From Dehalococcoidia bacterium (GTDB lineage Bacteria > Chloroflexota > Dehalococcoidia > Dehalococcoidales > RBG-16-60-22), in NCBI GenBank assembly GCA_030615035.1, contig JAUXAC010000013.1, forward strand, positions 1-29,251: 29,251 bases of DNA, in the 5' to 3' direction. The notes beneath the pieces are model-generated. The model had not been told where the DNA came from, did not search any database, and saw nothing but the letters and a program-made list of their open reading frames with translations. The position numbers were made by a program, and so were the translations under genes. Shown here in pieces: positions 7,109 through 15,744 of the stretch; the first letter of the stretch is position 1, and the number at the start of each line of letters is the position of its first letter.

Positions 7109-9166
7109 ATGCAGCAATATGGACTGGAGAATATCAGGAATACCGTTTTATTGTCCCATGCTGGTGCCGGCAAGACATCAGCCACGGAAGCAATTTTGTT
7201 TACTGCTAAAGCAATCAACCGATTTGGTAAGGTTGATGATGGTTCTAGTACCTCGGATTATGACCCTGATGAAGTAAAGCGGAAGATTAGTATTAACCTG
7301 TCTCTCCTTCCCTGCCAATGGCGGGAGACTAAGTTCAACCTTATTGATACCCCCGGTTATTCTGATTTCGTCGGTGAGGTTAGAGCAGCGATACGGGTTA
7401 GCGAGGGAGCAATAATTGTGATCTGTGCTGCCTCCAGTGTTGAAGTGGGTACCGAACAGGTATGGGGGTACTGCGAGGAGGCTAAGTTGCCTCGCCTTAT
7501 CTTCGTTAATAAGATGGACCGCGAAAATGCCGATTTCTACCGAACTATGGAAGAAGTCCAGTCTAAGTTTGGTCGTAGATGCCTGCCGGTGCAGTTACCT
7601 ATAGGTGCCCACAATAATTTCCAAGGGATAATTGACCTGTTGACAATGAAAAGCTATATCGGTTCTCCGGCGAAGGAGTCAGAGATACCATCATCCCTAC
7701 AAACTCAGGTCGATTCTTTCCGGGAGAAGCTGGTGGAGGCAGTGGCTGAAGTTGATGATAGGCTCATTGAGAAGTATCTGGGTGGTGAGGAACTCAGCCT
7801 GGAGGAGCTTAAGACAGGCTTACGGCAGGCAACAGTAAGTGGCAGTATTGTACCCGTCTTAGCCGGCTCGGCACTGCAAAATGTAGGGATTAACTGGCTG
7901 CTGGATGCGGTTTATGACTATCTACCATCAGCTAAGGAGCGGGAAGTAATTATTACTACTGATTCAGCCGAGCAGAGGATTGAGCCAAGCCAGGAGGCTC
8001 CTTTAGCTGCCCTGGTGTTTAAGACCAGTGCTGACCCGTATGTCGGTAAACTTACCTACTTCCGGGTTTACAACGGCGCTATTGATACCAATTCTCATGT
8101 ATGGAATGCGACACGAGGTGGGACAGAGCGGATAGGTCAGCTATTTATGCTGAGGGGCAAGGCTCAGGAACCAGTGTCTCAAATCAGAGCCGGAGACATA
8201 GGAGCCGTAGCCAAATTGAGCCTAACCAGCACCGGTGATACATTATGCCGTCAGGACAATCCATTGAAAATTGCCCCTATTCTGTTTCCTGAGCCTATTT
8301 TTGGCGAGGCGGTTTATCCCAAAACCAAGGCTGATTTAGACAAGCTGGGAGAAGCATTATCCAGGTCAGCTGAGGAAGACCCTACTCTTCGGGTGCACAG
8401 GGAGGCTGATACCGGTGAGACCATTCTATATGGACTTGGTGAGACCCATGTTGAAGTGGCGGCAGACAAGATGCAGCGTAAATTTGGCGTGGGTGTGAAG
8501 TTGGAAACCCCCAAGGTTCCGTATAAAGAGACCATCACTGCGTCGGCTCAAGCTGAGTATAAGCACAAAAAGCAAACCGGAGGACATGGTCAGTACGGTC
8601 ATGTTTTCCTGAAGTTGGAGCCTTTGCCACATGGTAGCGGCCATGAGTTTGCCAAAAAGATAGTAGGTGGTGCCATACCCAAAAATTATATACCGGCAGT
8701 AGAAAAGGGGGTCAATGAGGCGATTCAAGATGGGGTGCTGGCTCACTACCCGGTGGTGGACATAAAGACAACATTGTATGATGGGAGCTTTCACCCTGTT
8801 GATTCTTCAGAAATATGCTTCAAGATTGCCGGGGCACAGGCGCTGAAGAAGGGATTATCACAAGCCCAGCCGATTCTATTGGAACCGATAATGAACATAA
8901 AGATAACCGTTCCCGGTGACCTCACTGGGGATATTATTGGCGACCTTAATACCAAGCGAGCTCGGGTGGCGGGGATGAACCCCGTGGGTGATACCAATGT
9001 TATTGAGGCTCAAGTGCCACTGGCTGAGGTTCTGCGCTATGCAATTGACCTGAAGTCAATGACCCAAGGAAGAGGGGGTCATACGCTGGAGTTTAGCCAC
9101 TATGAAGAGGTGCCGGCTCACCTCACACAGAAGATTATTGCTGAGAGACAGGCCGAGAAGGTCTAG
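7109..9166 (+). CDS. Elongation factor G-like translational GTPase (EF-G paralogue)
   Basis: A 685-residue protein with the full EF-G layout: GTPase domain, beta-barrel domain II (about 290-370), and domains III to V, including HKKQTGGHGQYGHV in domain IV. GTPase motifs are the P-loop SHAGAGKT (16-23), DTPG (80-83) and NKMD (134-137). It departs from ribosomal EF-G in two conserved places: the P-loop is not AHIDAGKT, and the switch I segment reads YDPDEVKRKISI where EF-G has an ERGITI motif. These are marks of the EF-G2-like paralogue group, whose role in translation is poorly defined. It stands alone, without rpsL, rpsG or tuf neighbours, which also argues against it being the main fusA. It has its own promoter and ends at repeat copy B. 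Confidence 0.88.
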   Translation: MQQYGLENIRNTVLLSHAGAGKTSATEAILFTAKAINRFGKVDDGSSTSDYDPDEVKRKISINLSLLPCQWRETKFNLIDTPGYSDFVGEVRAAIRVSEGAIIVICAASSVEVGTEQVWGYCEEAKLPRLIFVNKMDRENADFYRTMEEVQSKFGRRCLPVQLPIGAHNNFQGIIDLLTMKSYIGSPAKESEIPSSLQTQVDSFREKLVEAVAEVDDRLIEKYLGGEELSLEELKTGLRQATVSGSIVPVLAGSALQNVGINWLLDAVYDYLPSAKEREVIITTDSAEQRIEPSQEAPLAALVFKTSADPYVGKLTYFRVYNGAIDTNSHVWNATRGGTERIGQLFMLRGKAQEPVSQIRAGDIGAVAKLSLTSTGDTLCRQDNPLKIAPILFPEPIFGEAVYPKTKADLDKLGEALSRSAEEDPTLRVHREADTGETILYGLGETHVEVAADKMQRKFGVGVKLETPKVPYKETITASAQAEYKHKKQTGGHGQYGHVFLKLEPLPHGSGHEFAKKIVGGAIPKNYIPAVEKGVNEAIQDGVLAHYPVVDIKTTLYDGSFHPVDSSEICFKIAGAQALKKGLSQAQPILLEPIMNIKITVPGDLTGDIIGDLNTKRARVAGMNPVGDTNVIEAQVPLAEVLRYAIDLKSMTQGRGGHTLEFSHYEEVPAHLTQKIIAERQAEKV

Positions 9167-9188
9167 TCTATAGTCTATTATGTAAGAT

Positions 9189-9336
9189 TGTTTAACAACC
9201 TATCCCCCTAACCCCCTTCCCTTAATAAGGGAAGGGGGGAGTGCAGGTAAGAGAGGGGCTTCGCCCCTCTCTAAAAATTTTCCCCCTTTCCTTTCAAGGA
9301 GAGGGGGATAAAGGGGGTGAGGTCAATAAATAATCT
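9189..9336. repeat. MITE-like hairpin repeat, copy B
   Basis: About 150 bp between two convergent genes. It holds three consecutive perfect or near-perfect hairpins: CCCCCTTCCC/GGGAAGGGGG, AGAGAGGGGC-TT-GCCCCTCTCT, and CCCCTTTCC/GGAGAGGGGG. The ends are imperfect inverted repeats (AGATTGTTTAACAACC left; GGTCAATAAATAATCT right). It agrees almost base for base with copy C. Lying between the EF-G stop and the ABC permease stop, it probably terminates transcription from both sides. Confidence 0.8.
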
Positions 9337-9340
9337 ATAA

Positions 9341-10267
9341 TTAGGTAGCTCTTATTTCCTGTTTCATAAACAGTAGATAACTGATAGCAAAGCAGATAGC
9401 GCTCAGACTTACCAAACTGGTAATGTGAGGCCAGATGAGGAGGAGACTCTGCCCCAGAGAGAGGGGGTTGGGCAACATATAGGCCGCCTGACTTTGGGTT
9501 ATTAACCCTAAGCTTCCCACTGTTACTGGAAGGAGCAGCGCAGTAGTCGCCTCAGAAAACAGCGTGTTCGGTGAAAACCGCATCAGCATTTGGCGTAATT
9601 CAATGTTGCGAATTATTTCTGCTTCAGAGCCATCAGCAGCAGGAACCAGAGCATTAGCTATCGCCGGAGCTATCAACAGGATAAATATGCTAAAGAATAG
9701 CCATAAAGCGAGCGAAATCAACAGAGAGGCAGCTATTCTCCGGAGTAATACGGAGAAAAGTATAGCTAGCCCCATCCAGAAGGCTCCGAAAATAATGGTG
9801 AGAAAGAGATAGATAAAGAGCCTGATGATTTCTTCAGCGGTTGGTGGCACACCAATCATGCTCAGACCATAGCCCGAAACCAGCAGTAGCATGGTGCCTA
9901 CCATGATAGACAAAGCAACTATACCCGCCAGGAATTTCCCGTTGATGAGACTATCCCTGAAGACAGGTTGAGATAGAATGCGGCTTAGAGTGCCACTGGT
10001 GCGCTCGCTGTTTATAGCATCAAAGCCCAAGGCTATGCCGATTATGGGAACCAGCAGGATAATGAGGGTAACAAGTGACGGGATTACGTTTCCCGAAGTA
10101 GTAAAGAGTCCCAGGAAGACAAACCCTTCTGGCAGGTTTGCCCCACGAATGCCTTGGGAGGCAGCGACAAGTCCCGCAGCGCTAGCAAACAATATCAATA
10201 CAAATAATATGATAAATCTGATACTGGTAAAATAGTCAGCCAGTTCTTTACGCAAGATAGCTCTCAT
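9341..10267 (-). CDS. ABC-2 type transporter permease
   Basis: A 308-residue integral membrane subunit with six hydrophobic segments and the family hallmark after helix 2: GFDAINSERTSGTLSRILSQPV (about residues 82-103). The NosY/ABC-2 permease group has this arrangement: an N-terminal amphipathic helix (MRAILRKELADYF), then a helix and a large outside loop. It starts three bases after the stop of its ATPase gene, so the two form one exporter and are translated together. The third gene of the operon encodes a surface NEW3-domain protein, so the exported substrate may be a polymer, a lipid or that protein's ligand. The substrate cannot be deduced from sequence. Confidence 0.88.
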   Translation of the reverse strand: MRAILRKELADYFTSIRFIILFVLILFASAAGLVAASQGIRGANLPEGFVFLGLFTTSGNVIPSLVTLIILLVPIIGIALGFDAINSERTSGTLSRILSQPVFRDSLINGKFLAGIVALSIMVGTMLLLVSGYGLSMIGVPPTAEEIIRLFIYLFLTIIFGAFWMGLAILFSVLLRRIAASLLISLALWLFFSIFILLIAPAIANALVPAADGSEAEIIRNIELRQMLMRFSPNTLFSEATTALLLPVTVGSLGLITQSQAAYMLPNPLSLGQSLLLIWPHITSLVSLSAICFAISYLLFMKQEIRAT

Positions 10268-10270
10268 ATA

Positions 10271-11206
10271 TCAACCTTCACGAAAATACTTCATATATAT
10301 GTCGTCTAACGAGAATTCTTGAACTTTCATTTGAATTAGTGGGAAATCGTTTTGCACCACTGCTTTAGATATTGCCGCCCGCAAGTCGGAAGCAGTGCCT
10401 ATTTGAAGTATATTGTCCTTGGCTTCTACTTTTTTTACTCCCTTAATTCCTTTGATAGCATTTATGAGCTGAGGAGTTGGTTGGACGGTTTCAAGCTCTA
10501 TTATATAGCGCCCCCCGGCCAAAGCCTCTCTGCCAAGTTCATCTATAGAACCCTCAATTACCATTTTGCCTTTAGATAGTATGCCGATGCTGTGGCACAC
10601 CATCTGCACCTGGTATAACTGGTGCGAAGACAACACTACGGTTGTCCCCATCTTCGGTAGATTGGCTACTAGGTCAAGGAGTTGGTTAATCCCCTTCGGG
10701 TCAAGTCCAGCCGTCGGCTCATCAAGAAAGACTACCTTTGGCTTTTTGATTAATACATCAGCTATTCCCAGGCGCTGTTTCATTCCGCGGGAGAATTTGC
10801 CCACGGTCAGGTCGGCTTCCTTACTAAGACCTACTGCCTCCAGCGCCTCGTCGGCTCTACTATTAGCCTCGGCATAGCTAATATTATTTAGCTCAGCAAT
10901 AAACGCCAGATTTTCCCTGGCAGTGAGGTTATCATAGAAGCCTACCTTTTCGGGAAGATAACCTACCAGGCGCTTTACCTTAAGTGGCTCTCTGGTTGGG
11001 TTAAATCCGAAGACTCGGGCAGTACCGGATGCCGGCTCAGTTAGTCCCAGCAGCATAAGGATGGTAGTGGTTTTACCGGCGCCATTGGGACCAAGCAAGC
11101 CAAATACCTCGCTCTCTTTAATGTGCAGATTGAGGCTATCAACTACGGTAACTCCGTCATACCTTTTAGTCAGGTCTTGTGTCTCTATGGCAAATTCTTC
11201 ACTCAT
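10271..11206 (-). CDS. ABC transporter ATP-binding protein (ABC-2 exporter type)
   Basis: A 311-residue ATPase of the CcmA/NatA-like group. Walker A is GPNGAGKTT (39-47), the signature is FSRGM (138-142, in place of LSGGQ), and Walker B runs into LDEPTAGLDP (161-170). SSHQL supplies the H-loop histidine. A C-terminal domain of about 90 residues past the nucleotide-binding core (from about 215) is usual for this group. It lies between the NEW3 gene (3-base gap) and the permease gene (3-base gap) in a compact three-gene operon. It energises export by the downstream permease, acting at the inner face of the membrane as a homodimer. The assignment is firm and the substrate unknown. Confidence 0.92.
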   Translation of the reverse strand: MSEEFAIETQDLTKRYDGVTVVDSLNLHIKESEVFGLLGPNGAGKTTTILMLLGLTEPASGTARVFGFNPTREPLKVKRLVGYLPEKVGFYDNLTARENLAFIAELNNISYAEANSRADEALEAVGLSKEADLTVGKFSRGMKQRLGIADVLIKKPKVVFLDEPTAGLDPKGINQLLDLVANLPKMGTTVVLSSHQLYQVQMVCHSIGILSKGKMVIEGSIDELGREALAGGRYIIELETVQPTPQLINAIKGIKGVKKVEAKDNILQIGTASDLRAAISKAVVQNDFPLIQMKVQEFSLDDIYMKYFREG

Positions 11207-11209
11207 TGA

Positions 11210-12418
11210 CTACCGCCGACTAAATCGCATAAAGATAACGACCAGGCCAACAATGACTACCAATATGATTGCTACTCCAACCCATCCCCAGATGGTCGGG
11301 GTTTCTACGGTAACCCTGAGAGCGAGCTTCTCGGATGCAATTTGCGCTCCCGAAGCTCTGAGGGTAACCATGTAATCTCCAGCTATAGTTTCCGGTGGTG
11401 GCTTTATATTAACATCTATTGTTTGAGTATCGAAAGCCTCCAGTAAATCTGCCTTCTCCGGCGTGAACTCGATTGTCCAACCCTGAGGCTTATCCGAAGA
11501 GAAATTGATATTATCAATAGCTGCCGTGCCCAGGTTCCCTACTTCCACCGAGAAGTAGTTATCCCTGCCGGCTTCAGCTTTAGTGTCATATCTCTCTTCA
11601 GATGGGACCAAAGCCAGAAAATACCTGGCAGTTATTACCGCCTTAAGCTCAACGGAGTCCTTCAGTTCACCGGAGGCCACTTCAAAGGTTATCTTGTATT
11701 CTCCAGGCTCAGGCAAGGGCCAGAAGGGGGCACTAACGACGACCCTTGTCCTTTCGCCGTAGGCAACTCCCGGCTTAAGGCTGATAGCTGATATCTTTTT
11801 TTCCTTTTCATAGCGTGGAGTCATGTATGCTTCCCAACCTTGTGGCACCGTGGCTCGCAGCTCAAAGTCACGGGATTCACCTGTTACCCCGCCCGCACCG
11901 ATGAACCTGTACTCTACTTCAAACGCAAACTCCCCTCCAGCAATAGCCTCTAACTTGGAATAGACAGCCATCACCCCAATCTTTTCCTCAAAGACAGGAG
12001 CCGTCACGGTAACCCGGATATCAATCTCCTCTGCAGAAGCCTGCGCTCCCGAGGCTCTGAGGGTAACCATATAATCCCCAACTTCAGTTACTGACGGCGA
12101 CGCTATGGTCACATCTATGGTTTCCCTATCCAAAGCCCCCAGCAAATCCACTTTCTCCGGCGAAAACTTGACTGCCCAACCATAAGGGAGGTCTGCAGAG
12201 AAGGTAATATTATCAACAGAGGCTGTGCCCAAATTTTCTACATCTACCGGAAAGTGTTTACCGGTGCCGGCTCTGGCTTCAGTGTTATAGCGTCCCAAAG
12301 CGGGGGTGATGGTCAGAGAATATAAGGACTCTTCTTCCTCCTGGGCCAAGACAGCACCGAGCGGGTAAATAGCCATTAGACTCACTAGCAAAAGGCAGAT
12401 TATTCTCACTGTTTTCAT
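11210..12418 (-). CDS. Secreted NEW3-domain protein, membrane-anchored, ABC-exporter operon
   Basis: A 402-residue surface protein from the ATG at 12418, chosen because it begins a signal peptide (MKTVRIICLLLVSLMAIYPLGAVLA) and has GAGGTGA eight bases upstream. An ATG further up at 12484 would add 22 residues that spoil the signal peptide. The body contains three immunoglobulin-like NEW3 (alpha-galactosidase-associated) modules. The first and third are close copies: both share ENLGTA/GNLGTA, the PxGW motif and the identical GDYMVTLRASGAQ. The repeat is visible in the DNA too (around 11346-11380 and 12049-12083). A C-terminal helix (about 375-395) and RFSRR anchor it facing outwards. It is encoded first in the operon with an ABC-2 exporter, so it may bind the exported substrate or stabilise the transporter outside the membrane. 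Confidence 0.8.
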   Translation of the reverse strand: MKTVRIICLLLVSLMAIYPLGAVLAQEEEESLYSLTITPALGRYNTEARAGTGKHFPVDVENLGTASVDNITFSADLPYGWAVKFSPEKVDLLGALDRETIDVTIASPSVTEVGDYMVTLRASGAQASAEEIDIRVTVTAPVFEEKIGVMAVYSKLEAIAGGEFAFEVEYRFIGAGGVTGESRDFELRATVPQGWEAYMTPRYEKEKKISAISLKPGVAYGERTRVVVSAPFWPLPEPGEYKITFEVASGELKDSVELKAVITARYFLALVPSEERYDTKAEAGRDNYFSVEVGNLGTAAIDNINFSSDKPQGWTIEFTPEKADLLEAFDTQTIDVNIKPPPETIAGDYMVTLRASGAQIASEKLALRVTVETPTIWGWVGVAIILVVIVGLVVIFMRFSRR

Positions 12419-12527
12419 TGTTTCGTCACCTCGCCAAAACTTTTTTGAGCTTAACATACAACCGCTAATAATACCACAATTCAATATTTAAATTCAATGG
12501 CTCACATCACACCCTGGAAAATACTAT

Positions 12528-12556
12528 ATACTACCATACAGTATCACCTCTGTCAA
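12528..12556 (-). promoter_or_regulatory. Promoter of the NEW3/ABC exporter operon
   Basis: Read on the minus strand: perfect -35 TTGACA (12556-12551), 17-base spacer, -10 TAGTAT (12533-12528). Transcription would start near 12521, leaving a leader of about 100 bases. The spacer and -10 contain an imperfect dyad (ATACT...AGTAT) that could be a repressor site; this is a guess. Confidence 0.6.
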
Positions 12557-12562
12557 TACCTC

Positions 12563-12727
12563 TACCTGAGATTTTTTAATAACCTATCCCCCTGACTCCC
12601 TTCCCTTATTAAGAGAAGGGGGAGTGTGGGGAAGAGAGGAGCTAAGCCCCTCTCTAAAAATCTCTTCCCCCTCTCCTTTCAAGGAGAGGGGGATAAAGGG
12701 GGTGAGGTCAATAAACAATCTCAGGTA
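12563..12727. repeat. MITE-like hairpin repeat, copy C, with perfect 11-bp terminal inverted repeats
   Basis: The outermost bases TACCTGAGATT (12563-12573) and AATCTCAGGTA (12717-12727) are a perfect inverted repeat that encloses the same three hairpins as copy B in the same order. The element is 165 bp and has no coding capacity. It separates the exporter operon's promoter from the 3' end of prmC, where it may act as terminator of the prfA-prmC transcript. The left terminal repeat lies only seven bases from the exporter promoter's -35 box. Confidence 0.8.
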
Positions 12728-12762
12728 AAATTCAGTTGATTTAATTTATCATCATGCTAGTT

Positions 12763-13602
12763 TTAGGTCAAGCATAAGCCTACCACCCGTTCCATACCAC
12801 TCAGGTCCGAGGCGACCTCAATTCTAGCCGAGGGGAAAAGGCTATACAAAGAGCTGGTTACTGTTTTCCCCTGCCCCTGCCCGATCTCCAGAAGTAAGCA
12901 GCCCTGGGGACTAAGCTTGCTGCCTGCCTGCTGGCATAACTGGTGTATTTTTTCCAGTCCTTCTGGGCCACCATTTAGTGCTAATATTGGCTCGAAACTA
13001 ACCGGACCAGTTGGGGGTAATTCTGATTCTCTGACATAAGGCAGGTTGGCGACTATAAGGTCAACGGGCTCAGGCAGAGGGTCAAGCATATCGCCCTGTA
13101 GAAGACAAATTCTGTTGGCTACGCCGTGCTTCTGACAGTTAAATAAGGCGACTTTGAGCGCCGGGGCTGATATATCGGTAGCATAAATTTTAGCTTCGGG
13201 AAGGTTTAGTGCCAGGCTGATGGCAATAGCTCCACAACCAGTGCCAATTTCAGCAATTATAGATATAGCACGCTGGTGAGCCAAGTTGAGAACCTTTTCC
13301 ACCAGTAGCTCGCTTTCCGGTCGGGGGACGAGAACATTGGGGGCAACATAGAAATCAAAGCCATAAAACTCACGATGCCCGGTTATGTAGGCGGTAGGCT
13401 CACCTTTTAGACGGCGTTTAACCAGACGCCAGAAGGTTTCCTCTTGCTTCGGGTTTAGCTCACAGCTGAGATCCAGGTATAGCTGAACTCGGCTTATCTT
13501 CAGCGCATACCTTAGCAGCAGCTCACTCTCTAGAGAAGTATCCTCAATGTTATTAGCTGCAAGGAGCCCTCGAGCCTGACTAAGAGCCTGTTTCAGGGTC
13601 AC
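12763..13602 (-). CDS. prmC: Peptide chain release factor N5-glutamine methyltransferase
   Basis: Methylates the glutamine of the GGQ motif in release factors, using S-adenosylmethionine, in the cytoplasm. The 279 residues include the N-terminal release-factor-binding helical domain (1-75), the SAM motif [10 protein letters not shown] (117-126), and the substrate-binding motif NLPYV (186-190, a variant of the usual NPPY). EPxLALxGGxxGL (about 204-216) follows as in the family. The start codon is GTG (13602-13600), overlapping the TGA stop of prfA by four bases (GTGA), so translation is coupled. The enzyme and its substrate protein are thus encoded together, the common bacterial arrangement. 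The Asn-Leu-Pro-Tyr form of the motif is the only mild departure. Confidence 0.93.
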   Translation of the reverse strand: MTLKQALSQARGLLAANNIEDTSLESELLLRYALKISRVQLYLDLSCELNPKQEETFWRLVKRRLKGEPTAYITGHREFYGFDFYVAPNVLVPRPESELLVEKVLNLAHQRAISIIAEIGTGCGAIAISLALNLPEAKIYATDISAPALKVALFNCQKHGVANRICLLQGDMLDPLPEPVDLIVANLPYVRESELPPTGPVSFEPILALNGGPEGLEKIHQLCQQAGSKLSPQGCLLLEIGQGQGKTVTSSLYSLFPSARIEVASDLSGMERVVGLCLT

Positions 13603-14669
13603 GCCATCTGTTCCTCTAGTTGTTTCGCCTGGTAACTAGTGGCTAGAGCATCAATAAGTTCGTCAAGTTCTCCTTCCAGGATTCGAGGTAGGTTCCGAAG
13701 GGTCAGACCGATGCGGTGGTCAGAAACACGGTCCTGAGGGAAATTGTAAGTTCGTATCTTTTCGGCACGGTCACCAGTGCCTACCTGGGAGCGCCGCTCC
13801 CTGGTTATTTTCTCTTCCTGCTGGCGCCGCTCCATATCCAGGAGTCGGCTTCGCAGCACTGACATCGCCTTTATCTTGTTCTGTAATTGTGAGCGCTCAT
13901 CTTGACAGGTGGTTACTACGCCTGTAGGCAAGTGGGTAATGCGGACAGCGGTGGCTACCTTATTTACATTCTGTCCCCCGGCGCCACCACTGTGGAAGAT
14001 GTCAATTTTCAGGTCATCAGGATTGATAGCTATATCTACTTCCTGAGCCTTGGGCAGAACGGCTACCGTAGCTGTTGAGGTATGGATTCTACCCGAAGAT
14101 TCGGTAGTAGGCACTCGCTGTACCCGATGAACTCCACTTTCATACTTCAGTCGACTGAAAGCTCCCTTACCTTCTATTTCAAATATGATTTCCTTAAAGC
14201 CACCGATGCCGCTTTCATTAAGATTAATAATGTCTATTCCCCAACCTTTGGCCTGAGCATAGCGACTATACATGCGAAAGAGGTCGGCTGAAAACAGGCC
14301 GGCTTCATCACCACCAGCCCCGGCCCGGATTTCCATAATGATGTCTCTTTCCTCATTAGGGTCTTTGGGTAAGAGAGCGAGCTTGAGTTCCCGAAGCAGA
14401 TGGTCTAATTGTGTCTCAAGGCTTTCTACCTCTTGCTTGACCAGAGCTACCATATCTTCATCCAGTCCACCGCCTAGCATCGCTCTTGTTTCTTCCAGCG
14501 ACTTTGCGGTTGCTTTATATTCCCGATACTTTGTTACCACGTCCTCAATACTGGCTCTCTCCTGAGCCAAGACCTGCAATTGCTTTAGGTCAGAGGCTAC
14601 CTCAGGCGCAGCCATCTGCTCACCCAGTTCCTGATAACGCTTCCCTATTCTTTCCAATCTGTCCAGCAT
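13599..14669 (-). CDS. prfA: Peptide chain release factor 1
   Basis: Recognises UAA and UAG stop codons and triggers release of the finished protein from the ribosome. The 356 residues match the usual RF1 length. The catalytic GGQ sits at 231-233 ([12 protein letters not shown]), and the stop-codon-reading tripeptide is PTT at 187-189 ([14 protein letters not shown]), a P-x-T form that marks RF1 rather than RF2 (SPF). The acidic segment AGAGGDEAG (116-124) is also typical. It is the first gene of a two-gene operon with prmC, which modifies Gln233. An extended -10 promoter sits just upstream, leaving a leader of only about 14 bases. Confidence 0.96.
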   Translation of the reverse strand: MLDRLERIGKRYQELGEQMAAPEVASDLKQLQVLAQERASIEDVVTKYREYKATAKSLEETRAMLGGGLDEDMVALVKQEVESLETQLDHLLRELKLALLPKDPNEERDIIMEIRAGAGGDEAGLFSADLFRMYSRYAQAKGWGIDIINLNESGIGGFKEIIFEIEGKGAFSRLKYESGVHRVQRVPTTESSGRIHTSTATVAVLPKAQEVDIAINPDDLKIDIFHSGGAGGQNVNKVATAVRITHLPTGVVTTCQDERSQLQNKIKAMSVLRSRLLDMERRQQEEKITRERRSQVGTGDRAEKIRTYNFPQDRVSDHRIGLTLRNLPRILEGELDELIDALATSYQAKQLEEQMA

Positions 14670-14689
14670 AACTCCACTACCTCATTCGT

Positions 14690-14718
14690 ATTATATCACA
14701 GCCCTAGCTAGCGCTCAA
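14690..14718 (-). promoter_or_regulatory. Promoter of prfA-prmC
   Basis: On the minus strand: -35 TTGAGC (14718-14713), 17-base spacer, perfect -10 TATAAT (14695-14690) preceded by TGA, an extended -10. Transcription would start about 14 bases before the prfA ATG. Confidence 0.7.
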
Positions 14719-14734
14719 AGAAGGTCACCTAAGG

Positions 14735-15013
14735 TAAGATTATTTATTGACCTCACTCTCTTTAGGTTTTATCTAGTAACCCCATTCCCCTTTATCCCCC
14801 TTCCCCTTGGCAAGGGGAAGGGGGAAGGGATATGTAAGAGAGGCTTCGCCTCTCTTTGACTCTTCTTGAGCATTTCTCTCTTTTTATATCTCTCCCCTTG
14901 TTCTGGGTTAATAATGTGAGGATGTTTAAGAGGAGCGTCAGTCCCTCTTTTCAAAATCTCCCCCTCTCCTTATCAAGGAGAGGGGGACACAGGGGGTGAG
15001 GTCATCAAATATC
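14735..15013. repeat. MITE-like hairpin repeat, copy D (long form)
   Basis: About 280 bp between the divergent prfA and PAP2-like genes. The left end AGATTATTTATTGACCTCAC matches the terminal repeat seen at the right end of copy C, and the right end carries GTGAGGTCATCAAATAT. Inside are CCCCCTTCCCC/GGGGAAGGGGG, AGAGAGGC-TTC-GCCTCTCT and CCCCCTCTCC/GGAGAGGGGG hairpins, with an extra insertion of about 110 bp between the second and third relative to B and C. It has no coding capacity. Because both neighbours start outward from it, it cannot be a simple 3' terminator here. Confidence 0.75.
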
Positions 15014-15042
15014 CTAATTAGGCAGAGTGTAGGTTAGTATAG

Positions 15043-15048
15043 TATAAT
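15043..15048 (+). promoter_or_regulatory. Possible -10 box for the PAP2-like gene
   Basis: TATAAT at 15043-15048, about 40 bases before the ATG. No good -35 sits at the right distance, so this is only a candidate. Confidence 0.35.
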
Positions 15049-15086
15049 GGTTAGATTGACTTGGGAGTAACTCTAGGAAAATACAG

Positions 15087-15689
15087 ATGAGAAGACAGCT
15101 AGCTAACCTGACATCCAATATCCTGAATCCCTTCTTGGTGAGTCTTGCTATAATCATATTGCTTTCATTTGGGTCAACAACTACTACATCTGATGCCATT
15201 AAATGGTCTTTGATCTCAATAGCGGTTAGCATACTGCCAGTTTTCTTGATTATAGTCTACCTTGTCCGCAACGAAAGGCTGGAAAATATGTTCATCAATG
15301 CTCGCCGACAAAGGAACAAGATTTATCTGCTGGCAAGTATTTGTGCCGTTCTGGGCTGCATCATTCTTCTTTATTCGGGAGCACCGCTAGCACTGGTGGC
15401 GGCATTTGTGGCTGGACTTTCCGTAGTACTCCTATTTATGTGCATAAACCTCTTGTGGAAGATAAGTGTTCATGCTGCCTTTGTCGCCAGTTCAGTAACA
15501 GTATTGACTATCTTACATGGCTCCACTGGGGCGGTAACAGCAGTGCTACTCCCACCAATAGCCTGGGCAAGGATAGAGCTGGAACATCACTCAATAGCTC
15601 AAGTAGCTGCCGGCGCCTTTCTGGCGGCTCTAATTGTAGTGGTGGTGTTCCACCTCTTTGGTCTGATTGGGTCCATCACACCTCTTTAG
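15087..15689 (+). CDS. PAP2-superfamily-like membrane protein, degenerate active site
   Basis: A 200-residue membrane protein with about six hydrophobic helices. The second half resembles PAP2 phosphatases: LWKISVHAAFVASSVTVL corresponds to the helix with the second catalytic motif (usually PSGH), and ARIELEHHSIAQVAAG to the third (SR-x5-H-x3-D, here ending in Gln). The Lys-x6-Arg-Pro first motif is not seen, so phosphatase activity on lipid phosphates is doubtful; the family in this form may be a pseudo-enzyme or a diverged lipid-handling protein. It lies upstream of comM in the same direction with a 55-bp gap, although comM has its own promoter. Family assignment is moderate. Confidence 0.6.
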   Translation: MRRQLANLTSNILNPFLVSLAIIILLSFGSTTTTSDAIKWSLISIAVSILPVFLIIVYLVRNERLENMFINARRQRNKIYLLASICAVLGCIILLYSGAPLALVAAFVAGLSVVLLFMCINLLWKISVHAAFVASSVTVLTILHGSTGAVTAVLLPPIAWARIELEHHSIAQVAAGAFLAALIVVVVFHLFGLIGSITPL

Positions 15690-15700
15690 TATAAATAACT

Positions 15701-15729
15701 TTGACACACATAAAGTCCCGCAGTAACAT
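15701..15729 (+). promoter_or_regulatory. Promoter of comM
   Basis: Perfect -35 TTGACA (15701-15706), 17-base spacer, -10 TAACAT (15724-15729). The predicted start near 15736 would give a very short leader that still contains the AGGAG ribosome site (15737-15741) before the ATG at 15745. Confidence 0.5.
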
Positions 15730-15744
15730 AGTGGCAGGAGAGCT

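Noticed and set aside
5929..15000. CRISPR-like repeated blocks
   Set aside because: The copies are thousands of bases apart, differ in length and have no regular spacers; they fit a dispersed MITE-like family.
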